A DNA stretch of 64,000 nucleotides from an uncultured Roseicyclus sp. (GTDB lineage: Bacteria; Pseudomonadota; Alphaproteobacteria; Rhodobacterales; Rhodobacteraceae). A program made the position numbers and the translations under genes. Of the stretch, positions 1 to 13,504 are shown one piece after another. The notes under the pieces were generated by a model. That model did not search any database and was not told where the DNA came from. It saw only the letters and a list, made by a program, of their open reading frames with translations. The stretch covers positions 1 to 64,000 of the forward strand of contig CANLEH010000002.1 in the NCBI GenBank assembly GCA_947489665.1, in the 5' to 3' direction. Within the stretch, counting starts at the first letter, position 1, and each line of letters starts with the position of its first letter.

Positions 1-76
1 CGGTTGTAGCTCAGTTGGTTAGAGTACCGGCCTGTCACGCCGGGGGTCGCGGGTTCGAGCCCCGTCAACCGCGCCA
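1..76 (+). tRNA. tRNA-Asp (GTC), first base outside window
   Basis: The sequence folds as a full cloverleaf. The 5' acceptor arm CGGTTG pairs with CAACCG near the 3' end, the anticodon loop carries GTC, the T arm contains GGTTCGAGCCC, and CCA is encoded at 74-76. The opening G of the acceptor stem lies one base before the window. The GTC anticodon makes it a substrate for queuosine and glutamyl-queuosine modification, and a gluQ gene lies 10 kb away. Confidence 0.96.
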
Positions 77-95
77 CTTTTTTCTGGGATCCCGA

Positions 96-782
96 ATGAA
101 CCGCCTCTGCTCCGCCGCATTGATATCGCTTGGCCTGTCAGCGCCCGTCTGCGCGGATGGATCCGAGGCGATACCGCCAATCCTGCAGCTTCCATTGGAT
201 ATTGCCGTGCTGGTCGGGGCCGGGTCAGACGATGTTTTGGAACGGTTGGAACAGCAATTCCCGGATCACCGTGTCCGTTTGAGCAATATGGTCGCTCCGG
301 TGGACGATGAGATGTTCTGGGTCATTGAAGGTACCCTGAGAATCACCCAAGACCCGGTGCGCGTATTTGGCCTGTCGTGCACGCAATATGGTATCGCAAC
401 GCGGGATTACTTTGGCGGGAACACCGATCTGACCGCTCTGGACCAAATCATTTTGATTGAAGCGAGTGTCCGTGCGGATGACATGGCCGTTTGGCCTGAG
501 GACGCGGGTGCGGTGTTAAACTGCACAACGACGCTGGTCGCCCCGACCTCTGACACTGCGATCGATTTGGATGAGGCACAGATCGACAGGGTCCTTGCCG
601 AGTATTTTGCTGTGCGCGTTTGGCAAGATGACCCGTTGGGCCTTCGGTCGGACACCCGTGAAGTGACGGCAACGGAGGCCGCGCGCGGTGACGCAGTGTT
701 TTTTGAATCGGCGATCATTTCCCTCCAAGGGATCCGTGTAGGCGTCCAAACCCGCAGTTTCGCCCGTGTCGGCGGTGTGTGA
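96..782 (+). CDS. Exported protein of unknown function (paralogue A)
   Basis: I do not recognise this 228-residue protein. I chose the ATG at 96 rather than an in-frame start inside the tRNA because it begins a classic Sec signal peptide (basic MNR, a hydrophobic core, cleavage near APVCA-DG at about residue 21). The mature part has two cysteines, in LSCTQYGIATRDYF and LNCTTTL. These stretches, WPED and the C-terminal QTRSFARVGG pattern recur in the next gene, so the two are tandem paralogues. It is probably a periplasmic or secreted soluble protein, with no enzyme motif visible. It starts only 20 bases after the tRNA, so its promoter may be shared with or lie inside the tRNA region. Confidence 0.75.
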   Translation: MNRLCSAALISLGLSAPVCADGSEAIPPILQLPLDIAVLVGAGSDDVLERLEQQFPDHRVRLSNMVAPVDDEMFWVIEGTLRITQDPVRVFGLSCTQYGIATRDYFGGNTDLTALDQIILIEASVRADDMAVWPEDAGAVLNCTTTLVAPTSDTAIDLDEAQIDRVLAEYFAVRVWQDDPLGLRSDTREVTATEAARGDAVFFESAIISLQGIRVGVQTRSFARVGGV

Positions 783-823
783 CCCATTGTGAGATCCTGG
801 GCAGCGGCTTAGCCTCTGCGACC

Positions 824-1507
824 ATGAAAACCGGCCTGATTTCACTTGGTTTCGCCTTACTGGCGACAGGCCCGCTTGCCGCACAACCACTGAACTTTCC
901 CTTGGCGGAGATATTGGCCCTTGCGTCCCATGCCGACGCGCAGGCCGACAGGTTTCAAGACCGGTTGGAAGCGGCGCTGCCCGGCGTGCAATTTGAGCCA
1001 TCGCCCGAGATCGCCTCTGTCGACGATCCGTTTCGGTGGGCGCTTGGTGGGATATTCGGGGGCGAGGGGGCCTCGCCGCGCCCAGGTGCACTGTTCGGGT
1101 GCGCGCGCTACGGTGTGGCGACCCGCGACCTCTTCACCGAATACGGCTTTGCACGACCTGAGACGTTTGGATTGATGGGTGCCGTCTTGCCCTTGGCCGA
1201 TGACGCGGAGGTTTGGCCCGAGGCCGCGGTGGCCCGGCTGCATTGCACCTTCATCTGGGACGATGCCGAAACCGTGGCGATCCTGCCTGAGGCCGCGGCC
1301 GCTGCCGGGTTGCGCGCAGTCTACGCGCAGGTGGAAATTGAAACCGGTGGGCTGTTTTTGCCGCTTCTGGGTGAGGACGGCTTCAGACTGTCAGGGCGGA
1401 ACGACGCCGGTGACAGTATCGTTTGGGTCGAAAGCGGCGATGTGATCCTGACCAACGGTCACCAACAGGTATCCTTTCGCGCCTTCCTGATCGGCGGCGC
1501 TGTCTGA
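824..1507 (+). CDS. Exported protein of unknown function (paralogue B)
   Basis: This 227-residue protein begins with a Sec signal peptide (MKTGLISLGFALLATGPLAA, cleavage before QPLNF). It is homologous along its length to the preceding gene. Shared blocks are FGCARYGVATRDLF, DDAEVWPEA, a cysteine in LHCTF, and a C-terminal WVESGDVILTNGHQQVSFRAF segment. The two conserved cysteines could form a disulfide. A GTG at 779 overlaps the upstream TGA and would add 15 residues in front of the signal peptide. I prefer ATG 824, although no strong ribosome-binding site precedes it. The function is unknown. The pair is probably co-transcribed. Confidence 0.75.
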   Translation: MKTGLISLGFALLATGPLAAQPLNFPLAEILALASHADAQADRFQDRLEAALPGVQFEPSPEIASVDDPFRWALGGIFGGEGASPRPGALFGCARYGVATRDLFTEYGFARPETFGLMGAVLPLADDAEVWPEAAVARLHCTFIWDDAETVAILPEAAAAAGLRAVYAQVEIETGGLFLPLLGEDGFRLSGRNDAGDSIVWVESGDVILTNGHQQVSFRAFLIGGAV

Positions 1508-1580
1508 GGCGGAGGGCAAGGCGGCCATTGCCCTCCGCCTCAGATCGCGCAGGCGTTTGCGACATGTGGAGAGGGCGAAG

Positions 1581-1636
1581 GGGGCGCTGCCCCCAAACCC
1601 CCGGCATATTTGACGAACAAAGAGGGCGGGCGCGCG
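1581..1636. repeat. Dispersed gene-end repeat, copy 1
   Basis: The block contains a GC-rich hairpin (GGGGGCGCTGCCCCC type) followed by AAACCCCCGGCATATTTG and GAACAAAGAGGGCGGGCGCG. A close copy lies at 9865-9920 and a shorter one at 31825-31863. Each abuts the stop codon of a minus-strand gene (here mnmA). It could act as a terminator or RNA 3'-end structure. This copy lies between convergent genes. Confidence 0.7.
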
Positions 1637-2779
1637 TCAGCCTTTGTGGATCCACCCGCCGCCGAAGATTCGGGTGCCGGTCGGGTCGTAGAAAACGCAC
1701 GCTTGGCCGGGGCTCACACCTTCTTCGGCCACCACAAGCTCAACCTCCGCCTCGGTGGCGGAAATTGGGCGGATCGTGGCCCCGCGCGGAGGACGGGTGG
1801 AGCGGATTTTGACATCCAGTTCCCAAGCCTCGCGGCTGTCGAACGGAGCATCGCCAAGCCAGTTGATCTCGCGCACTGGTACGGTGCGTGTGCTCAGCGC
1901 TTCTTTCGGGCCCACGATCACGCGCCGCGTGTCGGGGTCCAGTTTCACGACGTAAAGCGGGTCGCTCAAACCGCCGATGCCAAGGCCGCGGCGTTGACCA
2001 ATCGTGTAATGGATCACGCCGCGATGCTCGGCCAGGACGTTGCCGTCCATATCCACGATCTCGCCGGGATCCGCCGCACCGGGGCGCAGCTTTTCGATCA
2101 CAGCCGCGTAGTTGCCGTTTGGCACAAAGCAAATGTCCTGACTGTCGGGCTTGTCCGCCACGCTCAGCCCGTATTTTGCGGCCAGCGCACGGGTCTCGGC
2201 CTTGGAGGCCAGGTGGCCAAGCGGGAAACGCAAGTAGTCAAGCTGCTCTTGCGTCGTGGAAAACAGAAAATAGCTCTGGTCGCGCGCGGCATCGGCGGCG
2301 GAGTGTAGCTCCGCCTTTTGCGCCCCCATCATCCGCTGGATGTAGTGGCCGGTCGCCATGCAATCGGCCTCAAGATCTTTGGCGGTGCCCAACAGATCCT
2401 TGAATTTCACACGCTCATTGCAGCGGATGCAGGGGACAGGCGTGGCGCCCGCAAGGTAGCTGTCGGCGAATTCGTCAATCACCGCATCCTTGAACACATT
2501 TTCATAGTCGAGGACGTAATGCGGGAAACCCATCGTCTCAGCCACACGGGCCGCGTCATGGATGTCACGGCCGGCACAGCAGGCCCCTTTCTTGGCAAGT
2601 GCTGCGCCGTGGTCATAAAGCTGCAGCGTCACGCCCACCACATCATAGCCCTGTTCGGCCAGCATGGCCGCAACCACAGAGGAATCCACGCCGCCCGACA
2701 TCGCGACCACAACGCGCGTGTCTTGCGGGGCTTTTGCAAAGCCAAGGGAATTTAGGCCGTCTGCGCGGTCGAGTGCCAT
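1637..2779 (-). CDS. mnmA: tRNA-specific 2-thiouridylase MnmA
   Basis: MnmA installs sulfur at C2 of the wobble uridine in tRNA-Lys, tRNA-Glu and tRNA-Gln, using ATP and a persulfide relay. The protein has the PP-loop [15 protein letters not shown] near residue 30, the [10 protein letters not shown] segment with the first catalytic cysteine, and [11 protein letters not shown] with the second. The [15 protein letters not shown] and ACVFYDP segments of the C-terminal domain are also present. I start at ATG 2779 (380 residues), which fits the family; an upstream in-frame start would add 20 atypical residues. It is a single-gene unit that ends at the dispersed repeat. Confidence 0.96.
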   Translation of the reverse strand: MALDRADGLNSLGFAKAPQDTRVVVAMSGGVDSSVVAAMLAEQGYDVVGVTLQLYDHGAALAKKGACCAGRDIHDAARVAETMGFPHYVLDYENVFKDAVIDEFADSYLAGATPVPCIRCNERVKFKDLLGTAKDLEADCMATGHYIQRMMGAQKAELHSAADAARDQSYFLFSTTQEQLDYLRFPLGHLASKAETRALAAKYGLSVADKPDSQDICFVPNGNYAAVIEKLRPGAADPGEIVDMDGNVLAEHRGVIHYTIGQRRGLGIGGLSDPLYVVKLDPDTRRVIVGPKEALSTRTVPVREINWLGDAPFDSREAWELDVKIRSTRPPRGATIRPISATEAEVELVVAEEGVSPGQACVFYDPTGTRIFGGGWIHKG

Positions 2780-2912
2780 ATCGGTTTGCCCAATTGAAGG
2801 TGTGCCGCAGCCATATAGGAAAAAGCCGAGACATCTCAAGGCGCGCTTACTTGATCTTAAGTCTCAACGGTCACAGTGCCCGCGACCCAAGAACAAAAGC
2901 TGTGAGGCCAAG

Positions 2913-3188
2913 ATGTACATTCGAAAAATCCAGGGGCCCCATGCGGTCACCCTGCCCAACGGGGCGACACTGACCCGATCAGACTTGCCATCGCCCAAGA
3001 CCACGCGGTGGGTCGCCAGCCGTAAGGCAGCGGTGGTTCACGCCGTTGATCATGGATTGATGACGGCGGAAGAGGCGATTCGCACCTATTCCCTATCTGA
3101 GGAGGAATTGGAAAGCTGGCGCCTGGCTGTTTTGAAACACGGCGAAAAAGCCTTGAAAACAACGGCTCTTCAGAAGTTTCGCGAATAA
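2913..3188 (+). CDS. sciP: DUF1153 / SciP-family inhibitor of CtrA
   Basis: This 91-residue protein of the DUF1153 family starts MYIRKIQGPHAVTLPNG and carries a compact helix-turn-helix (KAAVVHAVDHGLMTAEEAI...SLSEEELESWRLAVL). In Caulobacter the homologue SciP binds CtrA and blocks CtrA-dependent transcription in the swarmer cell; that role here is inferred from family membership. It lies 110 bases upstream of ctrA in the same orientation, which supports the assignment. The start was chosen for the conserved MYI N-terminus; longer in-frame starts run back through mnmA. Confidence 0.88.
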   Translation: MYIRKIQGPHAVTLPNGATLTRSDLPSPKTTRWVASRKAAVVHAVDHGLMTAEEAIRTYSLSEEELESWRLAVLKHGEKALKTTALQKFRE

Positions 3189-3232
3189 ACCGCAAAAGAA
3201 AAGTGATATTTTGGAGAAATAGCACCGTGCAG

Positions 3233-3248
3233 GTAACGTGTAATTAAC
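3233..3248 (+). promoter_or_regulatory. Candidate CtrA-binding box upstream of ctrA
   Basis: GTAA-CGTGTAA-TTAAC matches the CtrA consensus TTAA-N7-TTAAC with one mismatch in the first half-site and the exact 7-base spacer. It lies 51 bases before the ctrA start, which suggests autoregulation. Another TTAA pair just downstream has a 9-base spacer and does not fit. Confidence 0.45.
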
Positions 3249-3298
3249 CATTTCGACGAAGAGTGGAGTTAACAAACGAGTTTAATTGGAGAGAGCTG

Positions 3299-8535
<5,237 letters not shown>

Positions 8536-8546
8536 CCTAGGGGCAT

Positions 8547-8570
8547 GAGAACAAAACGCGTTTTGTTCTC
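8547..8570. promoter_or_regulatory. 24-bp perfect palindrome
   Basis: GAGAACAAAACG followed by its exact reverse complement lies 11 bases after the recG stop. Its arms are GAGAAC and GTTCTC, the half-sites of alphaproteobacterial LexA boxes. The same hexamer recurs at 8575-8580 (GTTCTC) and 8611-8616 (GAGAAC). It may be part of a compound operator or a hairpin at the recG mRNA end. Confidence 0.6.
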
Positions 8571-8574
8571 AAAT

Positions 8575-8589
8575 GTTCTCAAAAAGTTC
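8575..8589 (+). promoter_or_regulatory. SOS (LexA) box, GTTC-N7-GTTC
   Basis: GTTC-TCAAAAA-GTTC matches exactly the LexA-binding consensus known for Rhodobacter and other alphaproteobacteria (GTTC-N7-GTTC). It lies about 70 bases upstream of the 40-residue membrane peptide gene and next to an AT-rich stretch (TTACAATTTTATCGAT) that could hold the promoter. LexA control is inferred. Confidence 0.7.
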
Positions 8590-8658
8590 TTTACAATTTT
8601 ATCGATACATGAGAACAAAGCATCAACAAGCCGTTACCAACACCCTTCGGAGGTCACC

Positions 8659-8781
8659 ATGATCCACCAAGCCACTCAGATCCTCGCACGGTCGCGCAAC
8701 ACGCTGATGTATGACCTGGCCGGTGTGGTGGCCTTGGCCGCGATCACCGCTGGCATGCTTTTCCTGCCGGGTGCTGTGTAA
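8659..8781 (+). CDS. Small membrane peptide, probably SOS-induced
   Basis: This encodes 40 residues starting MIHQATQILARSRN. A perfect GGAGG ribosome-binding site (8649-8653) stands 5 bases before ATG 8659. Residues 1-15 are polar and basic, and residues 16-40 form one transmembrane segment (MYDLAGVVALAAITAGMLFL). An exact LexA-type box lies upstream and a strong terminator downstream, so it is a complete one-gene unit. By analogy only, LexA-controlled single-span peptides include the Caulobacter division inhibitor SidA and the E. coli toxin TisB. I see no sequence identity to either, and the function is unproven. Confidence 0.7.
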   Translation: MIHQATQILARSRNTLMYDLAGVVALAAITAGMLFLPGAV

Positions 8782-8903
8782 CTCTTACCTGTTTCTGCCT
8801 GCGGTCCATTTTGGGTTCCGACCTTACGCGACTTGTCCCCGCCTAAGATCATCTGACGACCCCTCAGCTCCCTGCCTCGGAGCGCCTCGGATACGCATTC
8901 CTC

Positions 8904-8942
8904 CGCCGCCACCCGAGCCCCGGGTGTGCGGCGTTTTTTTTT
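8904..8942 (+). terminator. Intrinsic terminator after the small SOS-type gene
   Basis: CGCCGC and CACCCG (8904-8915) pair with CGGGTG and GCGGCG (8921-8933), with one bulged T, followed by nine T (8934-8942). It is oriented for the plus strand, about 120 bases after the peptide stop. Confidence 0.88.
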
Positions 8943-8957
8943 ATGTGGTCTTGGGGA

Positions 8958-9410
8958 TCAGGCGCAGGCGGCGCGTTCCGCTTCGGCCATGGCTTCAGAC
9001 GTGGCCTCCAGCGCCAGCAGGATCGACGCATGGCGATTGCGGTAGTCGCGTGCCGGTTTCAGCACATCATATCCGTCGAACGGGGCCTCCGGCACGGGGC
9101 CTCCATCCTTCAGCATCGCGCGAAGGGCATCGCGCGCGCCCTCAATGTCTGCCCGGCTGCGCCCGATGACGGACTGCCCCAGTATGGCGGCCGAGGCCTG
9201 GCCCAAAGCGCATGCCTTCACATCCTGCCCAAAGCGCGAGACCACCCCATCTGTCATGTCGAGATCGACGGTCACGGTTGACCCGCACAAGGGCGCGCGC
9301 TTTTTGACACTGGCCTGTGGCGCATCGATCCTTCCGCGATGCGGAATATCCGCTGCCAGCGCCAAGATGCGCTGGGAGTAGAGCTTGATCAGGTCGCTAT
9401 CGCTGGCCAT
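8958..9410 (-). CDS. NifU/IscU/SufU-like iron-sulfur scaffold protein
   Basis: This 150-residue protein has the IscU/SufU fold signatures. SDLIKLYSQRILALA begins it, the first ligand cysteine is in APLCGSTVTVDLDM, and the second is in VKACALGQASAAIL. The third scaffold cysteine is expected in a motif like VKCATL, but the aligned stretch reads YRNRHASILLALEA, so His appears to stand in its place. It may be a divergent scaffold or a trafficking protein. It sits alone, divergent from hisI. Its start is 66 bases from the hisI start, so the promoters face each other. Confidence 0.8.
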   Translation of the reverse strand: MASDSDLIKLYSQRILALAADIPHRGRIDAPQASVKKRAPLCGSTVTVDLDMTDGVVSRFGQDVKACALGQASAAILGQSVIGRSRADIEGARDALRAMLKDGGPVPEAPFDGYDVLKPARDYRNRHASILLALEATSEAMAEAERAACA

Positions 9411-9476
9411 GGCTTTGCCTTTCGGTACGTCCTCCCATAGGTAGCGGCGGACAATTGATTTGCAAAGAGGTGCGAC

Positions 9477-9836
9477 ATGGCGGCCTTCGATCCTTCAAGC
9501 CTTTGTTACGACGGCAACGGCCTGATCCCGTGTATCGCCCAACAGGACGGAACGGGTGAGGTCCTGATGATGGCGTGGATGAATGCCGAGGCCGTCGCCA
9601 AGACGCTTGAGACCAAGCGCGTCACCTATTGGAGCCGCTCGCGGGCCAGCTTCTGGATCAAGGGGGAGACGTCGGGCCACACGCAGGAATTGGTGGATCT
9701 GCGCGTGGATTGCGACCGGGACTGCCTCTTGGCCATCGTCCGTCAGACCGGCCCGGCCTGCCACACGAACCGGCGGGTCTGCTTCTACACCTCTGTGACC
9801 TCGGGCGACGAAGTGGAACTGATGGCCCCGGAATAG
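9477..9836 (+). CDS. hisI: Phosphoribosyl-AMP cyclohydrolase HisI
   Basis: HisI opens the purine ring of phosphoribosyl-AMP, the third step of histidine synthesis. The 119-residue protein has MMAWMNAEAVAKTLET, the substrate motif THYWSRSR in the form TYWSRSRASFWIKGETSG, and the metal-binding DCDRDCLLAIV with the CHTNRRVCFY cysteine pair. There is no fused HisE domain. AAAGAGG precedes ATG 9477 at good spacing. Other his genes are not in the window. Confidence 0.96.
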   Translation: MAAFDPSSLCYDGNGLIPCIAQQDGTGEVLMMAWMNAEAVAKTLETKRVTYWSRSRASFWIKGETSGHTQELVDLRVDCDRDCLLAIVRQTGPACHTNRRVCFYTSVTSGDEVELMAPE

Positions 9837-9864
9837 GTTTCTTGCGTTGCGCGCAAGCGCGCGT

Positions 9865-9920
9865 TGGGGCGCTGCCCCAAACCCCGGCATATTTCTGGAA
9901 CAAAGAGGGGCGGCGCGCGC
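9865..9920. repeat. Dispersed gene-end repeat, copy 2
   Basis: GGGGCGCTGCCCC hairpin, AAACCCCGGCATATTTCT, GGAACAAAGAGGGGCGGCGCGCG. It closely matches 1581-1636 and abuts the gluQ stop codon. It lies between the convergent genes hisI and gluQ, so it may terminate one or both. Confidence 0.72.
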
Positions 9921-10760
9921 CTAGAGGCCAACCATGGCGCGGATGTCCTGCGGGGTTGCGCCCTCAGCGCGGTATTTCGAGATCGCGCGCGCATCATCGC
10001 GTTTGGCAAGGCGCTTGCCGTGTTCGTCACGAATCAGGCGGTGGTGGTGGTAATCGGGGATCGGTACGTCCAGCAGATGGGCCAGAAGGACATGGATCGG
10101 CGTGGCATCGAACAGGTCCATGCCGCGCGCGACAAGGGTCACGCCCTGCGCGGTATCGTCGACCACAACACTCAGGTGATAGGCCGCGGCCTGACCCTTT
10201 CGGGCGACCACGACATCTCCAATGCCGCGCAGCATCGCGTCAGGGTCAAGCACGTGATTGCCGGGCTGCTCAGGGCCAATCTCAAGGAACGCAGGCAAAG
10301 GCCCTTTCGCCAATGCCTTTTCCATGTCGAGCCGGATCGCATCATCAGGTTTGAGATCCGACATGGCGCGCCCCCGACAGGTGCCGGGATAGATCCGCCC
10401 GTCCGGCCCGAATTCCGGCACACCTTCTTGCGGCGCACCTGCGGCTGCGGCGATATCGCCACGTGAGCAGGAACAGGGGTAGATCAATCCCAACGCGTCC
10501 AACTGCGTCAAGGCTGCGCGAAACCTGTCCTCGGACCGGGATTGGCGCAAGACCGGTTCGGGCCAGTGCAGGCCGAGCCACGCCAAATCCTCGAACGCCA
10601 TGGCCTCATATTCCGGCTTCGACCGGACCCGGTCGATATCATCCATCCTCAGCAGGAAGGTCCCACCGGCTGCCTGTGCCAGATCAAAGGCCGTCAGCGC
10701 CGAAAAGGCGTGCCCAAGATGCAGCGGCCCGGTGGGCGAAGGCGCGAAGCGGGTTATCAC
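9921..10760 (-). CDS. gluQ: Glutamyl-Q tRNA(Asp) synthetase
   Basis: GluQRS attaches glutamate to queuosine at position 34 of tRNA-Asp. The 279-residue protein resembles the catalytic half of GluRS and lacks the anticodon-binding domain. It has the HIGH-type PSPTGPLHLGHAFSAL, zinc-ligand cysteines in YPCSCSRGD and YPGTCRG, and the KMSKS-like GKRLAKRDDARAI. It overlaps the upstream methyltransferase by four bases (ATGA), so the pair is probably co-transcribed and coupled. It ends at the dispersed repeat. Confidence 0.95.
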   Translation of the reverse strand: MITRFAPSPTGPLHLGHAFSALTAFDLAQAAGGTFLLRMDDIDRVRSKPEYEAMAFEDLAWLGLHWPEPVLRQSRSEDRFRAALTQLDALGLIYPCSCSRGDIAAAAGAPQEGVPEFGPDGRIYPGTCRGRAMSDLKPDDAIRLDMEKALAKGPLPAFLEIGPEQPGNHVLDPDAMLRGIGDVVVARKGQAAAYHLSVVVDDTAQGVTLVARGMDLFDATPIHVLLAHLLDVPIPDYHHHRLIRDEHGKRLAKRDDARAISKYRAEGATPQDIRAMVGL

Positions 10761-11353
10761 GCTTTGCGCAGGATATAGATGGAGGACTTCATGTCCTTGC
10801 CCGGCAGGTGATCGCCATAGGCCTCATGGATCAATTCCGCGTTTTCCTGCGCTTTGGCGAGCGCATCCATGTAGCTTTGGTCCGCCAAGGTCGCATCGTT
10901 GTAGCTGAACCCAAGAAGTCCGCCGGAGGGCAGGGCTTCGAGCAAGCCATGAAGGGTTTCGGCAGGGGCGGCGCCGAGGCTGACGACCCCGATGGCAGCG
11001 ATGATCTGGTAGCCACCGGGCGGCAGGTCGCCGGGTTGGCCCGCCCATGTTGTACGGTAGGCGCCCGTCTCGTTTGCTCTTTCCAGCATTTCCGGTGTGA
11101 TGTCGGTGCCGTCGATGGTCGAAAATCCCTCGGCCGCCAGCGCCATGCCCGACAGGCCGGTGCCGCAGCCGAAATCGAGCAGCGGCGCGTTCAAATCCGG
11201 CGCGGCCTGGGCCAATGCCTTGGCCAGACGGCCCGGCGTCGCATAGCCCGCGCCCTGCACATCGGCATCGTAGGTGTTGGCCCAATCGCTGTAGAGCGCG
11301 CGGGTTTCCTCAGGGCTGCGGGGCTGCCAAAGCGGTTTGTCGAACGTTGCCAT
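10757..11353 (-). CDS. Class I SAM-dependent methyltransferase
   Basis: This 198-residue protein has a Rossmann methyltransferase fold with SAM motif I in LLDFGCGTGLSGMALA, followed by IDGTDITPEMLERA (motif II region) and IIAAIGVVSLG (motif III/IV). The opening YSDWANTYDADV is typical of small-molecule methyltransferases of the Methyltransf_11/25 type. The substrate cannot be read from the sequence. It is translationally coupled to gluQ (ATGA overlap). Confidence 0.85.
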   Translation of the reverse strand: MATFDKPLWQPRSPEETRALYSDWANTYDADVQGAGYATPGRLAKALAQAAPDLNAPLLDFGCGTGLSGMALAAEGFSTIDGTDITPEMLERANETGAYRTTWAGQPGDLPPGGYQIIAAIGVVSLGAAPAETLHGLLEALPSGGLLGFSYNDATLADQSYMDALAKAQENAELIHEAYGDHLPGKDMKSSIYILRKA

Positions 11354-11391
11354 GGGCGGAGGTTAACCGCGCTTGGGCAAAGCCGTCCAGA

Positions 11392-12744
11392 TCACTCCGC
11401 CGCTTGGGCCTGTGGCGACAACCACGCCGTCCAATCCGCCTTGGCGCGATCAGTATAGGCTTTGTAGCGATCCTTGCGTCCGCGCCGCCCGCCTTTGAGG
11501 CCTTCGACCGGTGGAAACAGGCCAAAATTCACGTTCATCGGCTGGAAAGTCTTGGCCTCCGCCCCGCCAGTGATGTGGGTGACAAGCGCGCCCATCGCGG
11601 TCGTGTGCGGAACAGCGGGCAGACTTTGGCCATGATGCTCGGCAGCAGCGAGGCGGCCGGCGAGCAGGCCCATCGAGGCCGACTCAACATACCCCTCCAC
11701 CCCGGTGATCTGGCCCGCAAAGCGGATATGCGGCTTGGACCGCAAGCGCATCTGATCGTCCAGCAGCGTGGGTGAGTTGATGAAGGTGTTGCGATGAATG
11801 CCGCCAAGCCGCGCAAAAGAGGCGTCCTGAAGACCGGGAATCATAGCGAAAACAGCCTTTTGCGCGCCGTACTTCATCTTGGTCTGGAAGCCCACGATAT
11901 TGTATAGCGTCCCCAGCGCGTTGTCGCGGCGCAGCTGCACCACGGCCCAGGCCTTGGTCTGCGGATCATGGGGGTTTGTCAGGCCCACCGGCTTCATCGG
12001 CCCATGGCGCAGCGTCTCACGGCCCCGTTCGGCCATGACCTCGATGGGCAGGCAGCCGTCGAAATAGGTGGCGGTCTCACCTTCCTTGAACTCGGTCTTG
12101 TCAGCCGCCAGAAGCGCGTCGATGAAAGCCTCGTATTGGTCCTTATTCATCGGGCAATTGATATAGGCCTCACGCTCTTCAACCGTGTCACCCTTGTCGT
12201 AGCGGGATTGCCGCCAGGCCACGTCCATATCGATCGTGTCGGCATAGACGATGGGGGCGATGGCATCGAAGAAGGCGAGGCTTTCCTGCCCTGCCTCATC
12301 TGCGATGGCTTGCGCCAGCGCGCCGCCGGTCAGCGGGCCAGTCGCAATGATGGTTGGGCCGCTGTCGGGTAGGGCGGTGATCTCATCCTCGACGATCTCG
12401 ATATTCGGATGGGCACGGAGCTTGGCGGTGACGGCCTCTGCAAACGGGTCGCGGTCCACGGCCAGTGCGCCACCTGCGGGCAGTTTATGCGCGTCCGCCG
12501 TGGTCATGATGATCGAGCCCGCCGCGCGCATTTCCCAATGCAGTAGGCCCACGGCATTCTGTTCATCATCATCCGAGCGGAAGGAGTTCGAGCACACCAT
12601 CTCAGCCAGATTGCCGGTGCGATGGGCAAAGGTTTCGACCTTTGGCCGCATCTCGACAATGCGCACCTTCAGGCCTGCATTGCCGGCCTGCCACGCGGCC
12701 TCGGACCCGGCCATGCCGCCGCCGATAATGGTAAGATCTGTCAT
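11392..12744 (-). CDS. trmFO: Folate/FAD-dependent tRNA m5U54 methyltransferase TrmFO
   Basis: TrmFO makes ribothymidine at position 54 of tRNA using methylenetetrahydrofolate and FADH2. The 450-residue protein starts [19 protein letters not shown] (FAD GxGxxG). Family blocks [53 protein letters not shown] and [20 protein letters not shown] follow. The length fits. It lies 38 bases upstream of the methyltransferase gene in the same direction and may share its transcript. Confidence 0.95.
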   Translation of the reverse strand: MTDLTIIGGGMAGSEAAWQAGNAGLKVRIVEMRPKVETFAHRTGNLAEMVCSNSFRSDDDEQNAVGLLHWEMRAAGSIIMTTADAHKLPAGGALAVDRDPFAEAVTAKLRAHPNIEIVEDEITALPDSGPTIIATGPLTGGALAQAIADEAGQESLAFFDAIAPIVYADTIDMDVAWRQSRYDKGDTVEEREAYINCPMNKDQYEAFIDALLAADKTEFKEGETATYFDGCLPIEVMAERGRETLRHGPMKPVGLTNPHDPQTKAWAVVQLRRDNALGTLYNIVGFQTKMKYGAQKAVFAMIPGLQDASFARLGGIHRNTFINSPTLLDDQMRLRSKPHIRFAGQITGVEGYVESASMGLLAGRLAAAEHHGQSLPAVPHTTAMGALVTHITGGAEAKTFQPMNVNFGLFPPVEGLKGGRRGRKDRYKAYTDRAKADWTAWLSPQAQAAE

Positions 12745-12853
12745 GGGGGGGATGTAAGCGAACGGTGGCGAAAGGAAAAGGGCCGCGCAACCTCGGGTGT
12801 TGGCGACCCTTTTCGGAGACCGGTTGGTCTATCTGCTGTCGTGATGGAAGCGC

Positions 12854-13504
12854 TCAGGCGAAGATGTTTTCCAGATCATCCTCGTCTGCCAGCGTGCGCG
12901 GCGCTGCCAAAGGCGCAATGCGCTCTGATCCGCGCCGGCGGGAAACCGGACGGCTGACCACGGACTCATCGGGGCGCACCTTGGACAGGCTGGCGCGGCG
13001 CGGGCGGTTTTTGGGGCGCAAGGTGGCCAACGCCTCTTCTGTACCATGCAGCGCTGCGCGGGCCATGATCGCGTCCACACGGCGCGGTACGATCTTGCGA
13101 TGCACCAGACGCCGGCGGCGACGGTCCCCGGATAGGTTGGCCTCCCCGTAGGTCAAAAGCAGCGCAGCAATCAGCGCCAAATCACGCCAGAAAGCCCCAA
13201 GCTCATCCGCTACGCCCAGTTGGACCATGGCGACATAGCTTGCAAAGAATGTCATGAGCGCGATCAGCAAGGCCGCGACCCGTGTCGCCAGCCCGATCAT
13301 GATCATGAAGGAGAAGATGAAAACCAGTCCAGCCGCAGTGGCCGATGCATAGGGTTCCGGCAGGATTGCCTCGAATAGGATTCCCAGGCTGGTGCCAGGG
13401 ATGATCTTCAGCGAAACGGCCAAGAAATAAGAAGCAATCAGTACGCGCAGCGCTGTTTGTGCTGCTGAATTGAACGTTACGCGGTCTGCGGTTCCGGTGC
13501 TCAT
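12854..13504 (-). CDS. DoxX-like membrane protein with basic C-terminal tail
   Basis: This 216-residue protein has about four hydrophobic segments in residues 15-125, with the DoxX-like layout ALRVLIASYFLAVSLKIIPG and GLVFIFSFMIMIGLATRVAALL. It then has a hydrophilic, Arg-rich tail of about 85 residues (SGDRRRRRLVHRK, RPKNRPRRASL) that ends DEDDLENIFA. DoxX proteins are linked to quinone or thiol chemistry in some bacteria, but no function can be assigned here. A related DoxX-type protein lies at 13711-14073. Confidence 0.7.
   Translation of the reverse strand: MSTGTADRVTFNSAAQTALRVLIASYFLAVSLKIIPGTSLGILFEAILPEPYASATAAGLVFIFSFMIMIGLATRVAALLIALMTFFASYVAMVQLGVADELGAFWRDLALIAALLLTYGEANLSGDRRRRRLVHRKIVPRRVDAIMARAALHGTEEALATLRPKNRPRRASLSKVRPDESVVSRPVSRRRGSERIAPLAAPRTLADEDDLENIFA

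Noticed and set aside
3269-3285. Second TTAA...TTAA pair before ctrA
   Set aside because: The spacer is 9 bases, whereas CtrA boxes have 7, so it does not fit the consensus.
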